64,000 nucleotides of DNA from Brucella daejeonensis (GTDB lineage Bacteria > Pseudomonadota > Alphaproteobacteria > Rhizobiales > Rhizobiaceae), in contig NZ_JACIJG010000005.1 of the NCBI RefSeq assembly GCF_014199265.1, positions 1 to 64,000 on the forward strand, given 5' to 3'. Position numbers and translations under genes: made by a program. This document shows, piece after piece, positions 8,900 through 19,052 of the stretch (position 1 is its first letter; every line of letters begins with the position of its first letter). The notes beneath the pieces were generated by a model that was given only the letters and a program-made list of their open reading frames with translations, was not told the origin of the DNA and searched no databases.

Positions 8900-10060
8900 T
8901 TATCTGGACCCGATCATCTGGCGCGCAATGATCACGCGCATGATTTCGTTCGTGCCTTCCAGAATCTGGTGCACGCGCAGGTCGCGGACCAGCTTTTCGA
9001 TCCCATATTCGTGAAGATAACCGTATCCGCCGAAAAGCTGCAGCGCTTCATTGGCGACATTGAACCCGGTATCGGTGACGAATCTTTTGGCCATTGCGGA
9101 CCATTTGCCTGCATCATGTGTCTTGCGGTCGAGCTTGCTGGCTGCGGCATAGAGAAAAAGGCGCGACGCTGAAAGTTCCGTCTCCATGTCGGCCAGCCTG
9201 AACTGAAGCGCCTGAAAACGGTCTATCGTCTGGCCGAAAGCCTTGCGCTGGCTGCAATAGTCGAGCGACTTGTCGAGTGCCGATTGCGCGCCGCCGAGCG
9301 AACAGGCCGCAATGTTCAGACGGCCCCCATCGAGGCCCGCCATGGCGATCCTGAACCCTGTTCCTTCTTCGCCGAGCAGGTTTTCGACCGGTACGCGGCA
9401 ATTATCGAAAATGACTGTTCTCGTCGGTTGGGCATTCCATCCCATCTTGTATTCATTGGCGCCGAAAGACAGACCGGGTGCATCTTTTGGCACAACGATG
9501 GTGGAAATTCCCCTGGGACCGTCCTCTCCGGTACGCACCATCGTGACATAGACATCGGTCGAGCCTGCGCCGGAAATGAACTGTTTGGCGCCGTTGAGTA
9601 CATAGTGGTCGCCATCGCGCACGGCGCGTGTCCGCAAGGCTGCGGCGTCGGAGCCGGAACCCGGTTCTGTCAGGCAATAGCTGGCGAGCCATTCCATTGA
9701 AGTGAGATTCGGCAAAAAGCGGTGCCGCTGGTCTTCGTTGCCGAACGTGTCGATCATCCAGGCGGCCATGTTGTGAATGGAGACAAAAGCCGAAAATGAA
9801 GGACATGCGGTGGCCAGGGCCTCAAAAATCAGTACCGCGTCGAGCCGTTTCAGGGCCGAACCGCCGACATCCTCGCGCACATATACACCACCCATGCCGA
9901 GCGGTCCCGTCTCGCGTATGACGTCAACCGGGAAATGCTTGTCGCGATCCCACTGGAGGGCGTACGGCGCAATGCGGTCGCTGGCGAAGGCCCGCGCCAT
10001 ATCCTGAATGGCGAGTTGATCCTCGTTCAATTCGAACTGAGTCTGGTCGGCAGTATCCAT
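8900..10060 (-). CDS. acyl-CoA dehydrogenase, probably isobutyryl-CoA dehydrogenase
   Basis: A 386-residue FAD-dependent acyl-CoA dehydrogenase. Recognisable are YCLTEPGSGSDAAALRT (flavin/substrate signature), the central GLDGGRLNIAACSLGGAQ helix region and the C-terminal FGGYGYLHEYGIEKLVRD plus QILEGTNEIMRVIIAR, all typical. Being first in an operon with mmsB makes the branched substrate isobutyryl-CoA (valine pathway) most likely; it would give methacrylyl-CoA and pass electrons to ETF. An ideal GGAGGAAACC ribosome site precedes the ATG. It is divergent from cobQ across about 195 bp. Confidence 0.9.
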   Translation of the reverse strand: MDTADQTQFELNEDQLAIQDMARAFASDRIAPYALQWDRDKHFPVDVIRETGPLGMGGVYVREDVGGSALKRLDAVLIFEALATACPSFSAFVSIHNMAAWMIDTFGNEDQRHRFLPNLTSMEWLASYCLTEPGSGSDAAALRTRAVRDGDHYVLNGAKQFISGAGSTDVYVTMVRTGEDGPRGISTIVVPKDAPGLSFGANEYKMGWNAQPTRTVIFDNCRVPVENLLGEEGTGFRIAMAGLDGGRLNIAACSLGGAQSALDKSLDYCSQRKAFGQTIDRFQALQFRLADMETELSASRLFLYAAASKLDRKTHDAGKWSAMAKRFVTDTGFNVANEALQLFGGYGYLHEYGIEKLVRDLRVHQILEGTNEIMRVIIARQMIGSR

Positions 10061-10256
10061 GGTTTCCTCCCTATGAGCACCGCTTTCATGTTTCGACTAG
10101 AGCATAAGAGCGGAAGGCTGCCAACGCTCCATTGGAATAATGTTGCTCACATTTGTAATAAACCGATGCGCATTTTTGCATAGAGCACCGGCTGCCTGCC
10201 GCGGGCGTCCCGCAGTGCCGTTGCCAGCGCGCAAAGTTTAAGCTACCCACCGGTGC

Positions 10257-11708
10257 ATGGCACGCGCAATCATGTTTCAGGGAACGGGTTCGGATGTCGG
10301 CAAGAGCGTTCTCGTTGCCGGGCTGTGCCGTGCCGCGCGCAACCGCGGCCTCACTGTGCGTCCGTTCAAGCCGCAGAATATGTCCAATAATGCTGCCGTC
10401 GCGGAGGACGGTGGCGAGATCGGCCGGGCTCAATGGCTTCAGGCGCTGGCTTGCGGTGTTCCGCCTTCGGTGCACATGAATCCCGTTCTCCTGAAGCCCC
10501 AGACGGATATGGGTAGCCAGGTCGTCGTGCAGGGGCAGGTGCGCGGTGAAGCGCGTGGCCGGTATTATCAGCAGCTAAAGCCGCAATTGATGGCGGCGGT
10601 GATGGAATCCTTTGCGACCGTCAGTGAAGGCGCCGATCTGGTACTGATCGAAGGGGCGGGATCGCCAGCCGAGATCAATCTTCGGGCGGGCGACATTGCC
10701 AATATGGGGTTTGCCACACGTGCCCATGTTCCTGTTGTTCTGGTGGGCGACATCGACCGGGGCGGGGTGATCGCCTCGCTGGTCGGCACGCATACGATCC
10801 TGCCGGAAGAAGATCGCGCCATGGTGCACGGCTTCCTGATCAACAAGTTTCGTGGCGACATCTCGCTCTTCGATGACGGTCTGGAAGCGATCACACGCTT
10901 TACCGGCTGGCGCTCGTTCGGCGTTGTGCCGTGGCTAAAGGCTGTCTCGCGCCTGCCCGCCGAAGATTCCGTGGTTCTGGAACGGGCAACGCGTGGCGAT
11001 GCGAAGGCGTTGAAAGTCGCCGTGCCCATGTTGCCGCGCATCGCCAATTTCGACGATCTCGATCCGCTCAGGGCGGAAACCGAGGTGGAAGTCGTGATGG
11101 TCCCGCCTGGGCAGTCATTGCCGCACGATGCCGGACTGGTCGTTCTGCCGGGTACGAAATCCACGATTGCCGATCTGATCGCCTTTCGTGAAAATGGCTG
11201 GGAGCGTGATCTTCAGGCCCATATGCGGCGCGGCGGGCACGTGCTCGGCATTTGCGGCGGATATCAGATGCTCGGTAACCGGATCAGCGATCCGAACGGC
11301 ACCGAGGGGCAGGTTCGCGATATTGCAGGGCTGGGGCTGCTCGACGTCGAAACCGTTATGGAACCGGAAAAGATCGTTCGCAATGTCGAAGCCCGTTCGC
11401 TCCTTCACGATGCATCGCTTGAGGGCTACGAGATTCATATCGGCCGTACGGAAGGCACGGACGCGGTTCGTCCTTTCTCGCGGATCGGCGACCATGATGA
11501 CGGTGCCGTTTCTCCAGATGGCCGCGTCATGGGGACCTATCTGCACGGCGTTTTTGGCGCCGACGATTTTCGACGCCGCTTCCTCGGCAAGCTCGGTGTT
11601 CAAAGCTCCGGCGAAAATTATCGCGCAGGCATCGAGGCGGCGCTCGATGAACTGGCGGAGGAATTGGAGAACTGTCTCGATATCGATGCGCTGTTCGCAC
11701 TCGATTGA
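10257..11708 (+). CDS. cobQ: cobyric acid synthase (glutamine-hydrolysing)
   Basis: A 483-residue cytosolic amidotransferase that amidates side chains b, d, e and g of adenosylcobyrinic acid a,c-diamide using glutamine and ATP. The N-terminal P-loop-like motif [18 protein letters not shown] belongs to the dethiobiotin-synthetase-like domain (about 1-230). The C-terminal class I glutaminase-type domain has the nucleophile elbow [11 protein letters not shown] and the catalytic His in GTYLHGVFG. Length is standard. The start ATG has no strong ribosome site; a 7-bp inverted repeat (10185-10191 with 10250-10256) ends right at it. The next feature downstream is the B12 riboswitch, so cobQ itself lies outside that control. 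Confidence 0.95.
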   Translation: MARAIMFQGTGSDVGKSVLVAGLCRAARNRGLTVRPFKPQNMSNNAAVAEDGGEIGRAQWLQALACGVPPSVHMNPVLLKPQTDMGSQVVVQGQVRGEARGRYYQQLKPQLMAAVMESFATVSEGADLVLIEGAGSPAEINLRAGDIANMGFATRAHVPVVLVGDIDRGGVIASLVGTHTILPEEDRAMVHGFLINKFRGDISLFDDGLEAITRFTGWRSFGVVPWLKAVSRLPAEDSVVLERATRGDAKALKVAVPMLPRIANFDDLDPLRAETEVEVVMVPPGQSLPHDAGLVVLPGTKSTIADLIAFRENGWERDLQAHMRRGGHVLGICGGYQMLGNRISDPNGTEGQVRDIAGLGLLDVETVMEPEKIVRNVEARSLLHDASLEGYEIHIGRTEGTDAVRPFSRIGDHDDGAVSPDGRVMGTYLHGVFGADDFRRRFLGKLGVQSSGENYRAGIEAALDELAEELENCLDIDALFALD

Positions 11709-11744
11709 CGCCGCTCTGACGAAGGCCTAATGTTCGGCCATGCA

Positions 11745-11955
11745 ACAGGTTTTGCCGGAACGAATCCCGGCAATGCCAAAAGGGAATGCGACGGACGGAC
11801 CCATGCCGGGCGTCTTTATCGCAGCCGACCCCGCGACTGTAGAGCGGAGAGGGATGAGGCAAGCCGGATAACCGGCAGCCACTGGAAGCCAAAGGCTTCT
11901 GGGAAGGTAGCTTCACTCCTTATGACCCGCGAGCCAGGAGACCTGCCTGTTGCGT
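11745..11955 (+). promoter_or_regulatory. cobalamin (B12) riboswitch upstream of cbtB
   Basis: A leader RNA with the ordered conserved elements of the adenosylcobalamin riboswitch: a GCCAAAAGGGAATGCG segment at about 11775-11790, GCCACTGG near 11878, CTTCTGGGAAGG near 11896, and the B12 box AGCCAGGAGACCTGCC at 11932-11947. It ends about 60 nt before the cbtB start, whose GGAGG site may be the controlled element. It should repress cbtB-cbtA-cobP-cobW-cobN-cobO when adenosylcobalamin is plentiful. It is the only B12 box I found in the window. Confidence 0.93.
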
Positions 11956-12015
11956 GAAGGACATCGTGTCCGCACCCGATGGGAGGTTTTCCCTGCTGCC
12001 TGCACGGAGGTTGTC

Positions 12016-12204
12016 ATGGCTGCACATACTCGTAATTCTGTTTCCAACACCCTGGCAATGCCGCTCGCCGCCCGTTTGGGGACGGCTGTCGTTTCTCTGC
12101 TTCTCGGCGCATTCCTGATCTATGGGGTGGGGCTGGCTCATTCGGATGCGCTGCACGATTCGGCGCATGATACGCGCCATTCCTATGGCTTTCCCTGCCA
12201 CTGA
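12016..12204 (+). CDS. cbtB: CbtB, cobalt transporter subunit
   Basis: A 62-residue protein with one transmembrane segment (about residues 22-42) and a histidine-rich C-terminus (HSDALHDSAHDTRHSYGFPC), the form of CbtB proteins found under B12 riboswitches next to CbtA. It is thought to help cobalt uptake across the inner membrane. GGAGG precedes the ATG by five bases. It is the first gene after the riboswitch, followed by cbtA after about 100 bp. The transport role is inferred from family and context. Confidence 0.88.
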   Translation: MAAHTRNSVSNTLAMPLAARLGTAVVSLLLGAFLIYGVGLAHSDALHDSAHDTRHSYGFPCH

Positions 12205-12306
12205 GCAGTCACTCCGTCATTCAGGCATTGAGGATTGAGCAACGCTCGATGGCAGTCTCTATCGGGACAGTCGCCATCGGGCTGAAGTTGCCATTGAGGA
12301 ACAGAT

Positions 12307-13014
12307 ATGTTGATCCGTTATTTGCTGGCTACGCTTGCCGCGGGCCTTCTGGCAGGGCTTCTGGTGACGCCTGCCATGTATCTTAAAACCGTGCCCCTGA
12401 TTTTACAGGCCGAAACCTACGAGGGCGCGGGCGGCCACAGCCATGGCGAAGCCGAAGCTGTGCCGCACGATCACGGCGCTATCGCTGAAGCGGAGGAAGA
12501 AGGGGCGGAACTCCCGTTCGGACGTCTCGGCAACACCATTCTTGCCAATCTTGTGGCCGGTGCCGGTTTCGCTCTGCTGCTTGGCGGTGTGGCCCTGGCG
12601 CTCGGGCTGCGCATCACGCCACACAACGGCATCTATTGGGGCGTTGCCGGGTTCTTTGCGGTCGCCTTCATGCCGTCATTGGGGCTTTCGCCCGAGCTTC
12701 CGGCCATGCCCGCCGCCGATCTGGCCGACCGTCAGCTCTGGTGGCTTGTCACGGTGGTTTTGAGCGGCATCGCTCTCTATCTCGTCATATTGCGTCAGGA
12801 AATATGGGCGAAGGCGCTCGGGCTTCTGCTGATCGTGTTGCCGCATCTTTACGGTGCGCCGCATCCCGAGGACATCTCATCGCCAATCCCGGCACTTCTG
12901 GCCTCGCAATATGCAGTCGCTTCGCTGGCAACGAACCTGTTCATGTGGGCGGTAATCGGGCTGGCGCTCGGCTGGTTCATCCAGCACTACGCTTCCCCGG
13001 AGATCGAAGGCTGA
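12307..13014 (+). CDS. cbtA: CbtA, cobalt transporter membrane subunit
   Basis: A 235-residue inner-membrane protein with an N-terminal hydrophobic helix, a histidine-rich loop ([16 protein letters not shown], about residues 41-56) likely to bind Co2+, and about five further membrane segments. This matches CbtA, the predicted B12-regulated cobalt permease. GAGGAACAG lies before the ATG. Its TGA overlaps the ATG of cobP (TGATG), so translation is probably coupled and cobalt supply is tied to the cobP-cobW-cobN genes that follow. Confidence 0.9.
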   Translation: MLIRYLLATLAAGLLAGLLVTPAMYLKTVPLILQAETYEGAGGHSHGEAEAVPHDHGAIAEAEEEGAELPFGRLGNTILANLVAGAGFALLLGGVALALGLRITPHNGIYWGVAGFFAVAFMPSLGLSPELPAMPAADLADRQLWWLVTVVLSGIALYLVILRQEIWAKALGLLLIVLPHLYGAPHPEDISSPIPALLASQYAVASLATNLFMWAVIGLALGWFIQHYASPEIEG

Positions 13015-13541
13015 TGGCAATGGCTCCGGTGAGAAAATCCGTTCTGGTTCTTGGCGGGGCCCGTTCGGGCAAGTCATCGTTTTCGGAAAAGCTGGTGGAA
13101 GCCTCCGGGCTTCAGCCGGTCTATCTCGCGACGGGACGCGCCTTCGACGAAGAAATGGAAAGCCGTATCGCGATCCATCGCAACCGGCGCGGGCCGCAAT
13201 GGCTGACAGTGGAAGAGCCGCTCGGTCTCGTGGCGGCGCTTTCGAGACATGCGGGTGCCGACCGCTTCGTGCTGGTCGACTGCCTGACGCTCTGGATCAC
13301 CAATCTCATGATGGCGGGGCACGACATAGCGACCGAAACGCAGCGGCTTACAGAAGCTTTACCGGGGCTTTCGGGACCCATCGTGTTCGTTTCCAATGAA
13401 GTTGGACTTGGCATCGTGCCGGAAAACCGTATGGCGCGGGAGTTTCGCGACCATGCCGGTTTTCTGCATCAGGCGGTGGCGTCGGTGGCCGACGAAGTTT
13501 ATTTCATGGCGGCAGGTCTGCCGCTCAAGATGAAGGGATAA
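13014..13541 (+). CDS. cobP: adenosylcobinamide kinase / adenosylcobinamide-phosphate guanylyltransferase
   Basis: A 175-residue bifunctional enzyme that phosphorylates adenosylcobinamide and then transfers GMP to give adenosylcobinamide-GDP. The P-loop [17 protein letters not shown] is near the N-terminus; the conserved [26 protein letters not shown] and [20 protein letters not shown] blocks follow in family order. The start overlaps the cbtA stop, although the reading frame is open much further upstream. Salmonella nomenclature calls this CobU. It lies in the riboswitch-controlled operon. Confidence 0.94.
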   Translation: MAMAPVRKSVLVLGGARSGKSSFSEKLVEASGLQPVYLATGRAFDEEMESRIAIHRNRRGPQWLTVEEPLGLVAALSRHAGADRFVLVDCLTLWITNLMMAGHDIATETQRLTEALPGLSGPIVFVSNEVGLGIVPENRMAREFRDHAGFLHQAVASVADEVYFMAAGLPLKMKG

Positions 13542-13545
13542 TTCC

Positions 13546-14598
13546 ATGCAGGGTCAGAAAATCCCGGCGACCGTAATCACCGGATTCCTGGGGTCCGGCA
13601 AGACCACGATGATCCGTAATCTCCTGGAGAATGCCGATGGCAAGCGCATCGCGCTCATCATCAACGAGTTCGGAGATCTCGGCGTCGATGGCGGCATTCT
13701 GAAAGGTTGCGGCATTGAGAGCTGCCGTGAGGAAGACGTGATCGAACTCAACAATGGCTGCATCTGCTGCACTGTTGCCGACGATTTCATCCCGACCATG
13801 ACAAGGCTTCTGGACAGGGCAGAGCGTCCCGATCATATCGTGATCGAAACATCCGGTCTGGCGCTGCCGCAGCCGCTGGTCGCTGCCTTCAACTGGCCGG
13901 AAATAAAGACGCAGGTGACGGTCGATGGCGTCGTGACGGTGATCGACGCCGCCGCCGTTGCGGAAGGGCGGTTTGCGGACGATCACGACAAGGTGGACGC
14001 GCAGCGCGCGGCGGATGAATCTCTTGATCATGAAAGCCCTTTAGAGGAACTTTTTGAGGATCAGATTCATGCTGCGGACCTGATCGTGCTCAACAAGGCC
14101 GATCTCATCGATGCTTCCCGGCTGGACAACGTCAAGGCCGATGTGGCGGAGCGTTCGTCGCGCCGCGTCAACATGGTGCCCGCAAGTTTCGGCAAGCTTG
14201 GCGCCGATGTGCTGCTCGGTCTTGGCGTTGGTACGGAAGCCGATATTGCCAATCGCCGATCGCATCACGAAATTCATCACGCCGATGGACACGAACACGA
14301 TCACGACGAGTTCGAGAGCTTCGTGGTGGAAGCCGGTCCGGTTGCCGATCCAAAGGCATTTACCGGGAAGCTCAAGGGTATAATCGCAGAACACGACATT
14401 CTGCGTCTCAAGGGTTTTGTCGATGTGCCGGGCAAGCCGATGCGTCTGGTCGTGCAGGCGGTCGGCTCGCGTATCGAGCATTATTTCGACCGGCCCTGGG
14501 GCAAGGATGAGGTTCGCGGCACACGCCTTGTCGTCATCGGCCTGCATGAGATCGACGAACAGGCAATCATCAAAGCCGTGAAAGACGCCGTTTTATAA
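13546..14598 (+). CDS. cobW: CobW, cobalt-chelatase-associated GTP-binding metallochaperone
   Basis: A 350-residue G3E-family GTPase. Seen: the P-loop GFLGSGKTTMIRNLL, the metal-binding NNGCICCTV motif, the guanine-specificity NKAD, and a histidine-rich stretch HHEIHHADGHEHDHDE before the C-terminal CobW_C domain. It is believed to load or insert Co2+ for the CobNST chelatase. Its stop overlaps the start of cobN by one base, consistent with coupled production. Two other G3E subfamilies bind zinc or nickel, but the position immediately before cobN makes CobW the sensible call. Confidence 0.95.
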   Translation: MQGQKIPATVITGFLGSGKTTMIRNLLENADGKRIALIINEFGDLGVDGGILKGCGIESCREEDVIELNNGCICCTVADDFIPTMTRLLDRAERPDHIVIETSGLALPQPLVAAFNWPEIKTQVTVDGVVTVIDAAAVAEGRFADDHDKVDAQRAADESLDHESPLEELFEDQIHAADLIVLNKADLIDASRLDNVKADVAERSSRRVNMVPASFGKLGADVLLGLGVGTEADIANRRSHHEIHHADGHEHDHDEFESFVVEAGPVADPKAFTGKLKGIIAEHDILRLKGFVDVPGKPMRLVVQAVGSRIEHYFDRPWGKDEVRGTRLVVIGLHEIDEQAIIKAVKDAVL

Positions 14599-17500
14599 TG
14601 CATCTCCTGCTCGCCCAGAAAGGAACGATCAGCGACGGCAGCGAGGCGGTCGATCTCGGCCAGACACCGGGCGACATATTGTTCCTTTCCGCCGCCGATA
14701 CGGAACTGGCCAGCCTTTCGCAGGCATATAAGCTTGCGAAAGAAGGCCCCACTTTACGGCTGGCCAATTTTCTGAGCCTGACACACCCCATGTCGGTGGA
14801 CGCTTATGTCGAGCGTACGGCACAACATGCGAAACTCATCGTCGTACGGATCATCGGCGGTGAGACTTATTGGCCCTATGGGCTTGAAGCGCTTCATGCC
14901 TGCGCAGTTTCGCGTGGCATCAAGATTGTGGTGTTGCCGGGTGACGACAAGCCCGATCATGGGCTTGAACGGTTTTCGACGGTTTCAGCGCGGGAACGCG
15001 ATGCGCTCTGGCAATATCTGATCGAGGGAGGGGCGGCGAATACGTCCCGCTTTCTTGAATATTGTATCGCTCTGATCAATGGCGGCGAAAAGCCGGAAGA
15101 GGCGGCTCCGCTGCTCAAGGCGGGGCTTTGGTGGCCCGAGATGGCCACGCCTTCACTCGGTCTCATTCGCGAACAATGGCAGGCCGGCGATGCGCCTGTT
15201 GCAGCAATCATTTTTTATCGTGCACTGGTGCAGAGCGGACAGACGCAGCCGGTCGAGGCGCTCGTCGACGCTTTGCAGGCACAGGGCCTCAATCCGCTCC
15301 CGATATTCGTCTCAAGCCTCAAGGACCGGCTTTCAGCGGCCGTTGTCGATGGACTGTTCGAGGATTGCCCGCCGGACATCGTTCTGAATGCCACTGGCTT
15401 CGCCATTTCCTCGCCGGGCGCCGAGCGCAAGCCGACCGTGCTCGACAAACGCGGCAACATGGTCCTGCAAGTGATCTTTTCCGGTACGCCGAAGGCAATG
15501 TGGGCCGCGTCGCAGCAGGGCTTGCTGGCACGCGACCTGGCGATGAATGTCGCGCTGCCGGAAGTGGACGGGCGTGTCCTGTCGCGTGCGGTTTCCTTCA
15601 AATCCGCAAAGCAGTTCGATACATCGGTCGAAGCTAATATTGTTACCCATGAACCGGATACGGGCCGCGTCGCCTTTGTGGCCGAACTGGCTGCGCGCTG
15701 GGCGCGATTGAAGCGCAAGGCACCGGAAGAACGGCGTATTGCGCTTATCCTCGCCAATTATCCGAACCGCGATGGCAGGCTCGGCAATGGAGTCGGTCTC
15801 GATACGCCCGCCGGAACGGTGGAAACACTGCGCGCCATGGCCCGCGAGGGCTATTCGGTGGGCGATGTACCTGTCGATGGCGATGCCTTCATGCGGCTTT
15901 TGATGGCTGGTCCAACCAATGCCGCACGCGATGGTCGCGAAATCCGCGAAACCATTTCGCTGAATCAATACAATGCCTTCTTCGAAAAGCTTCCCGATGC
16001 GATTCAAGGAGCGGTTGCGGCTCGTTGGGGATTGCCGGAAAACGATCCGTTCTTCGATCCTGCATCGAGCGGTTTTGCGCTGCCGCTGATGAAACTTGGC
16101 CAAACCATTGCCGGCATTCAGCCTGCGCGCGGTTACAATATCGATCCGAAGGAAACCTATCATTCTCCCGATCTCGTACCGCCGCACGGTTACATAGCCT
16201 TCTATGCCTATCTGCGTGATGTCGCCGGTGTCGATGCCATCGTGCATATGGGCAAGCATGGCAATCTGGAATGGTTGCCGGGCAAGGCTTTGGCGCTGTC
16301 GGAAAACTGCTACCCGGAAGCCGTCTTCGGACCGATGCCGCATGTCTATCCCTTCATCGTCAACGATCCGGGCGAGGGGACACAGGCCAAGCGCCGGGCA
16401 GGCGCGGTCATCATCGACCATCTGACACCGCCGTTGACGCGTGCGGAAAGCTACGGTCCGCTGAAAGACCTCGAAGCGCTGGTCGATGAATATTACGAGG
16501 CGTCGGGCGTCGATCCGCGCCGTCTGCTGCGCCTGAAAACACAGATTCTCGATCTGGTGCGTGATATCGGTCTCGACCGCGATGCGGGCATTCACGATCA
16601 TGACGACGAAGACATGGCGCTGCAAAAGCTCGACGCCTATCTTTGCGACCTCAAGGAAATGCAGATCCGCGACGGGCTGCATGTTTTCGGTCTTGCACCG
16701 GAAGGACGTCTTCTGACCGACCTTCTGGTCGCGCTGGCGCGTGTGCCGCGCGGAATTCCGGTTTCGCTTGGCGGTCTGCCGGGCGAGCAAAGCCTGCAAC
16801 GGGCCATCGCTCAAGATGCGGGACTTGGTGAGGATTTCGATCCGCTCGATTGTGCGATGGCTGATCCATGGACGGGACCGAAGCCGGAATTGCTCGTCGC
16901 GGCAAGTCCTGCAAGCTGGCGGATTGCCGGCGATACAGTGGAGCGGATCGAGCTGCTGGCGGCTCAACTCGTGAGCGGCGAAGTGAGGTGCCCCGACGAC
17001 TGGGCGCGGACAAAGGCCGTTTTGCAATCGGTCGATGAGCATTTGCGTCCGATGGTGACATCCTGCGGACCATCGGAAATCGAAGGCTTCCTGGCCGCCA
17101 TTTCAGGTCGCTTTGTGCCGCCGGGTCCGTCCGGCGCTCCGACGCGCGGCCGCCCGGATGTTCTGCCGACGGGGCGCAATTTCTTCTCGACCGATAGTCG
17201 TGCCGTGCCGACGCCTGCCGCATGGGAACTGGGCCGTAAATCTGCCGAACTGCTGATCACCCGTTACACGCAAGACCATGGCGAATGGCCGACATCGTTC
17301 GGGCTTACCGCCTGGGGTACGTCCAATATGCGCACCGGCGGCGACGATATCGCTCAGGCGCTGGCGCTGATCGGCGTGAAACCGGTCTGGGATATGGCTT
17401 CTCGCCGTGTCACCGGCTACGAAATCGTGCCGGTTGCAAAGCTGGGCCGTCCACGCATTGACGTGACGCTGCGCATTTCCGGCTTTTTCCGCGATGCTTT

Positions 17501-18389
17501 CCCGGAACAGATCGCCCTGTTCGACAAGGCTGTTCGTGCTGTCGGCGCTCTCGATGAGGAAGCGGAAGACAATCCGATCGCTGCCCGAATGGAGGCCGAA
17601 AAGGCGCGCCTCGTTGCAAGCGGAGCGGATGAAAAGACTGCGGAGCGCCGCGCGGGCTATCGCGTGTTCGGATCGAAGCCCGGTGCTTATGGCGCGGGCT
17701 TGCAGGCCCTGATCGACGAGAATGGCTGGGCGGGGCGCAACGACCTCGCCGAAGCGTGGCTTGTCTGGGGCGGCTATGCCTATGGTGCGGGCGAGGAAGG
17801 GCAGGCTGAGCGCGGGCTTCTCGAAGAGCGGCTTCGGTCCGTGCAGGCGGTGGTGCAAAATCAGGACAATCGCGAGCATGACCTGCTCGACAGCGACGAT
17901 TATTACCAGTTCGAGGGCGGAATGGCCGCGACGGTCGAAAATCTGACCGGCGCGATGCCGAGCGTCTATCACAACGATCATTCGCGGCCTGAAAAGCCGG
18001 TGATCCGTACGCTGGAGGAAGAGCTTTCGCGCGTGGTGCGAGGGCGGGCAGCCAATCCGAAATGGATCGCCGGTGTCATGCGCCATGGCTATAAGGGCGC
18101 TGCGGAAATTGCCGCGACGGTCGATTACCTGTTTGCCTTTGCCGCCACGACCGGCAAGGTCGGCAATCACCATTTCGAGGCTGTTTATCAGGCCTATATC
18201 GCCGACAAGGCGGTGCAGGATTTCATGGCCGAGAAAAATCCTGCCGCGCTCGCTGAAACCGCCGCGAAGCTCAATGATGCGATTGAACGCGGCTTCTGGG
18301 CGCCACGCTCCAATTCGGCGCGGTTCGAGCTGGAACATCTGAGCGTAAATCTTATCAAGTTGAATCCGGAAAGGGCAGTAAATGGCTGA
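14598..18389 (+). CDS. cobN: aerobic cobaltochelatase subunit CobN
   Basis: A 1263-residue large subunit of the ATP-dependent CobNST chelatase, which inserts Co2+ into hydrogenobyrinic acid a,c-diamide. Length and sequence are typical of CobN/ChlH: HMGKHGNLEWLPGKALALSE in the middle, VNDPGEGTQAKRRAGAVIIDHLTPP just after, and GLTAWGTSNMRTGGDDIAQAL towards the C-terminus. No frameshift is seen across 3.8 kb. The start overlaps cobW by one base and the end overlaps cobO by eight. The partner AAA+ subunits CobS and CobT are not in the window and must be encoded elsewhere. Confidence 0.96.
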   Translation: MHLLLAQKGTISDGSEAVDLGQTPGDILFLSAADTELASLSQAYKLAKEGPTLRLANFLSLTHPMSVDAYVERTAQHAKLIVVRIIGGETYWPYGLEALHACAVSRGIKIVVLPGDDKPDHGLERFSTVSARERDALWQYLIEGGAANTSRFLEYCIALINGGEKPEEAAPLLKAGLWWPEMATPSLGLIREQWQAGDAPVAAIIFYRALVQSGQTQPVEALVDALQAQGLNPLPIFVSSLKDRLSAAVVDGLFEDCPPDIVLNATGFAISSPGAERKPTVLDKRGNMVLQVIFSGTPKAMWAASQQGLLARDLAMNVALPEVDGRVLSRAVSFKSAKQFDTSVEANIVTHEPDTGRVAFVAELAARWARLKRKAPEERRIALILANYPNRDGRLGNGVGLDTPAGTVETLRAMAREGYSVGDVPVDGDAFMRLLMAGPTNAARDGREIRETISLNQYNAFFEKLPDAIQGAVAARWGLPENDPFFDPASSGFALPLMKLGQTIAGIQPARGYNIDPKETYHSPDLVPPHGYIAFYAYLRDVAGVDAIVHMGKHGNLEWLPGKALALSENCYPEAVFGPMPHVYPFIVNDPGEGTQAKRRAGAVIIDHLTPPLTRAESYGPLKDLEALVDEYYEASGVDPRRLLRLKTQILDLVRDIGLDRDAGIHDHDDEDMALQKLDAYLCDLKEMQIRDGLHVFGLAPEGRLLTDLLVALARVPRGIPVSLGGLPGEQSLQRAIAQDAGLGEDFDPLDCAMADPWTGPKPELLVAASPASWRIAGDTVERIELLAAQLVSGEVRCPDDWARTKAVLQSVDEHLRPMVTSCGPSEIEGFLAAISGRFVPPGPSGAPTRGRPDVLPTGRNFFSTDSRAVPTPAAWELGRKSAELLITRYTQDHGEWPTSFGLTAWGTSNMRTGGDDIAQALALIGVKPVWDMASRRVTGYEIVPVAKLGRPRIDVTLRISGFFRDAFPEQIALFDKAVRAVGALDEEAEDNPIAARMEAEKARLVASGADEKTAERRAGYRVFGSKPGAYGAGLQALIDENGWAGRNDLAEAWLVWGGYAYGAGEEGQAERGLLEERLRSVQAVVQNQDNREHDLLDSDDYYQFEGGMAATVENLTGAMPSVYHNDHSRPEKPVIRTLEEELSRVVRGRAANPKWIAGVMRHGYKGAAEIAATVDYLFAFAATTGKVGNHHFEAVYQAYIADKAVQDFMAEKNPAALAETAAKLNDAIERGFWAPRSNSARFELEHLSVNLIKLNPERAVNG

Positions 18390-19020
18390 GAAATCTGCGA
18401 AACTTCTTTCGATGACGGAAGATGAGCTCAATGCCCGCCATGCCGACAAGATGCGTAAGAAGAAGGCAGCCCGCGACAAGATTCAGGCGACCAAGACCGA
18501 CGAAAAAGGCCTCGTGATCGTCCACACGGGCAAGGGCAAGGGCAAGTCGACTGCCGGTTTCGGCATGGTTTTTCGTGCTCTGGGTCATGGCATGAAGGTC
18601 GGCGTCGTCCAGTTCGTCAAAGGCTCGTGGGATACGGGCGAGCGCTGGGTGCTCGAAAAATTTCCCGAACAGGTGACGATTTCGGCGCTTGGCGAGGGCT
18701 TTACCTGGGAAACGCAGGATCGTGCCCGCGATATCGAAATGGCGCGCGGCGCATGGGAGCAGGCCAAGGCCATGATCCTCGATGAAAGCTATGACATGGT
18801 GCTGTGCGACGAACTCAACATCGTGTTGCGCTATGACTATCTGCCAGTCGAAGAAATCATCGCGGTGCTGAAAGCCAAGCCGGAAATGAAGCATGTCATC
18901 ATTACTGGCCGCAACGCCAAGGATGAACTGATCGAAGCTGCGGATCTCGTGACCGAAATGGAGATGATCAAGCATCCGTTCCGTTCGGGCGTCAAGGCGC
19001 AGAAGGGCATCGAGTTCTGA
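18382..19020 (+). CDS. cobO: cob(I)yrinic acid a,c-diamide adenosyltransferase
   Basis: A 212-residue CobA/CobO/BtuR-type ATP:corrinoid adenosyltransferase that forms the Co-C bond of adenosylcobalamin. The P-loop HTGKGKGKSTAGFGMVFRAL, the FVKGSW segment and LCDELNIVLRYDYL are diagnostic. A charged N-terminal extension of about 45 residues precedes the core, as usual for this group. It is the last gene of the riboswitch operon, overlapping cobN by 8 bp, and converges on the TSUP gene. Confidence 0.95.
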   Translation: MAEKSAKLLSMTEDELNARHADKMRKKKAARDKIQATKTDEKGLVIVHTGKGKGKSTAGFGMVFRALGHGMKVGVVQFVKGSWDTGERWVLEKFPEQVTISALGEGFTWETQDRARDIEMARGAWEQAKAMILDESYDMVLCDELNIVLRYDYLPVEEIIAVLKAKPEMKHVIITGRNAKDELIEAADLVTEMEMIKHPFRSGVKAQKGIEF

Positions 19021-19052
19021 TGGTCGATAGCTGGCAGTTCCGGGCTGCGGGT

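Noticed and set aside
15333-17042. 569-codon minus-strand open frame inside cobN
   Set aside because: Antisense to conserved CobN motifs over its whole length, without any recognisable domain.
17103-18479. 458-codon minus-strand frame across the cobN/cobO junction
   Set aside because: Antisense shadow of two clear cob genes; composition is that of reversed codons.
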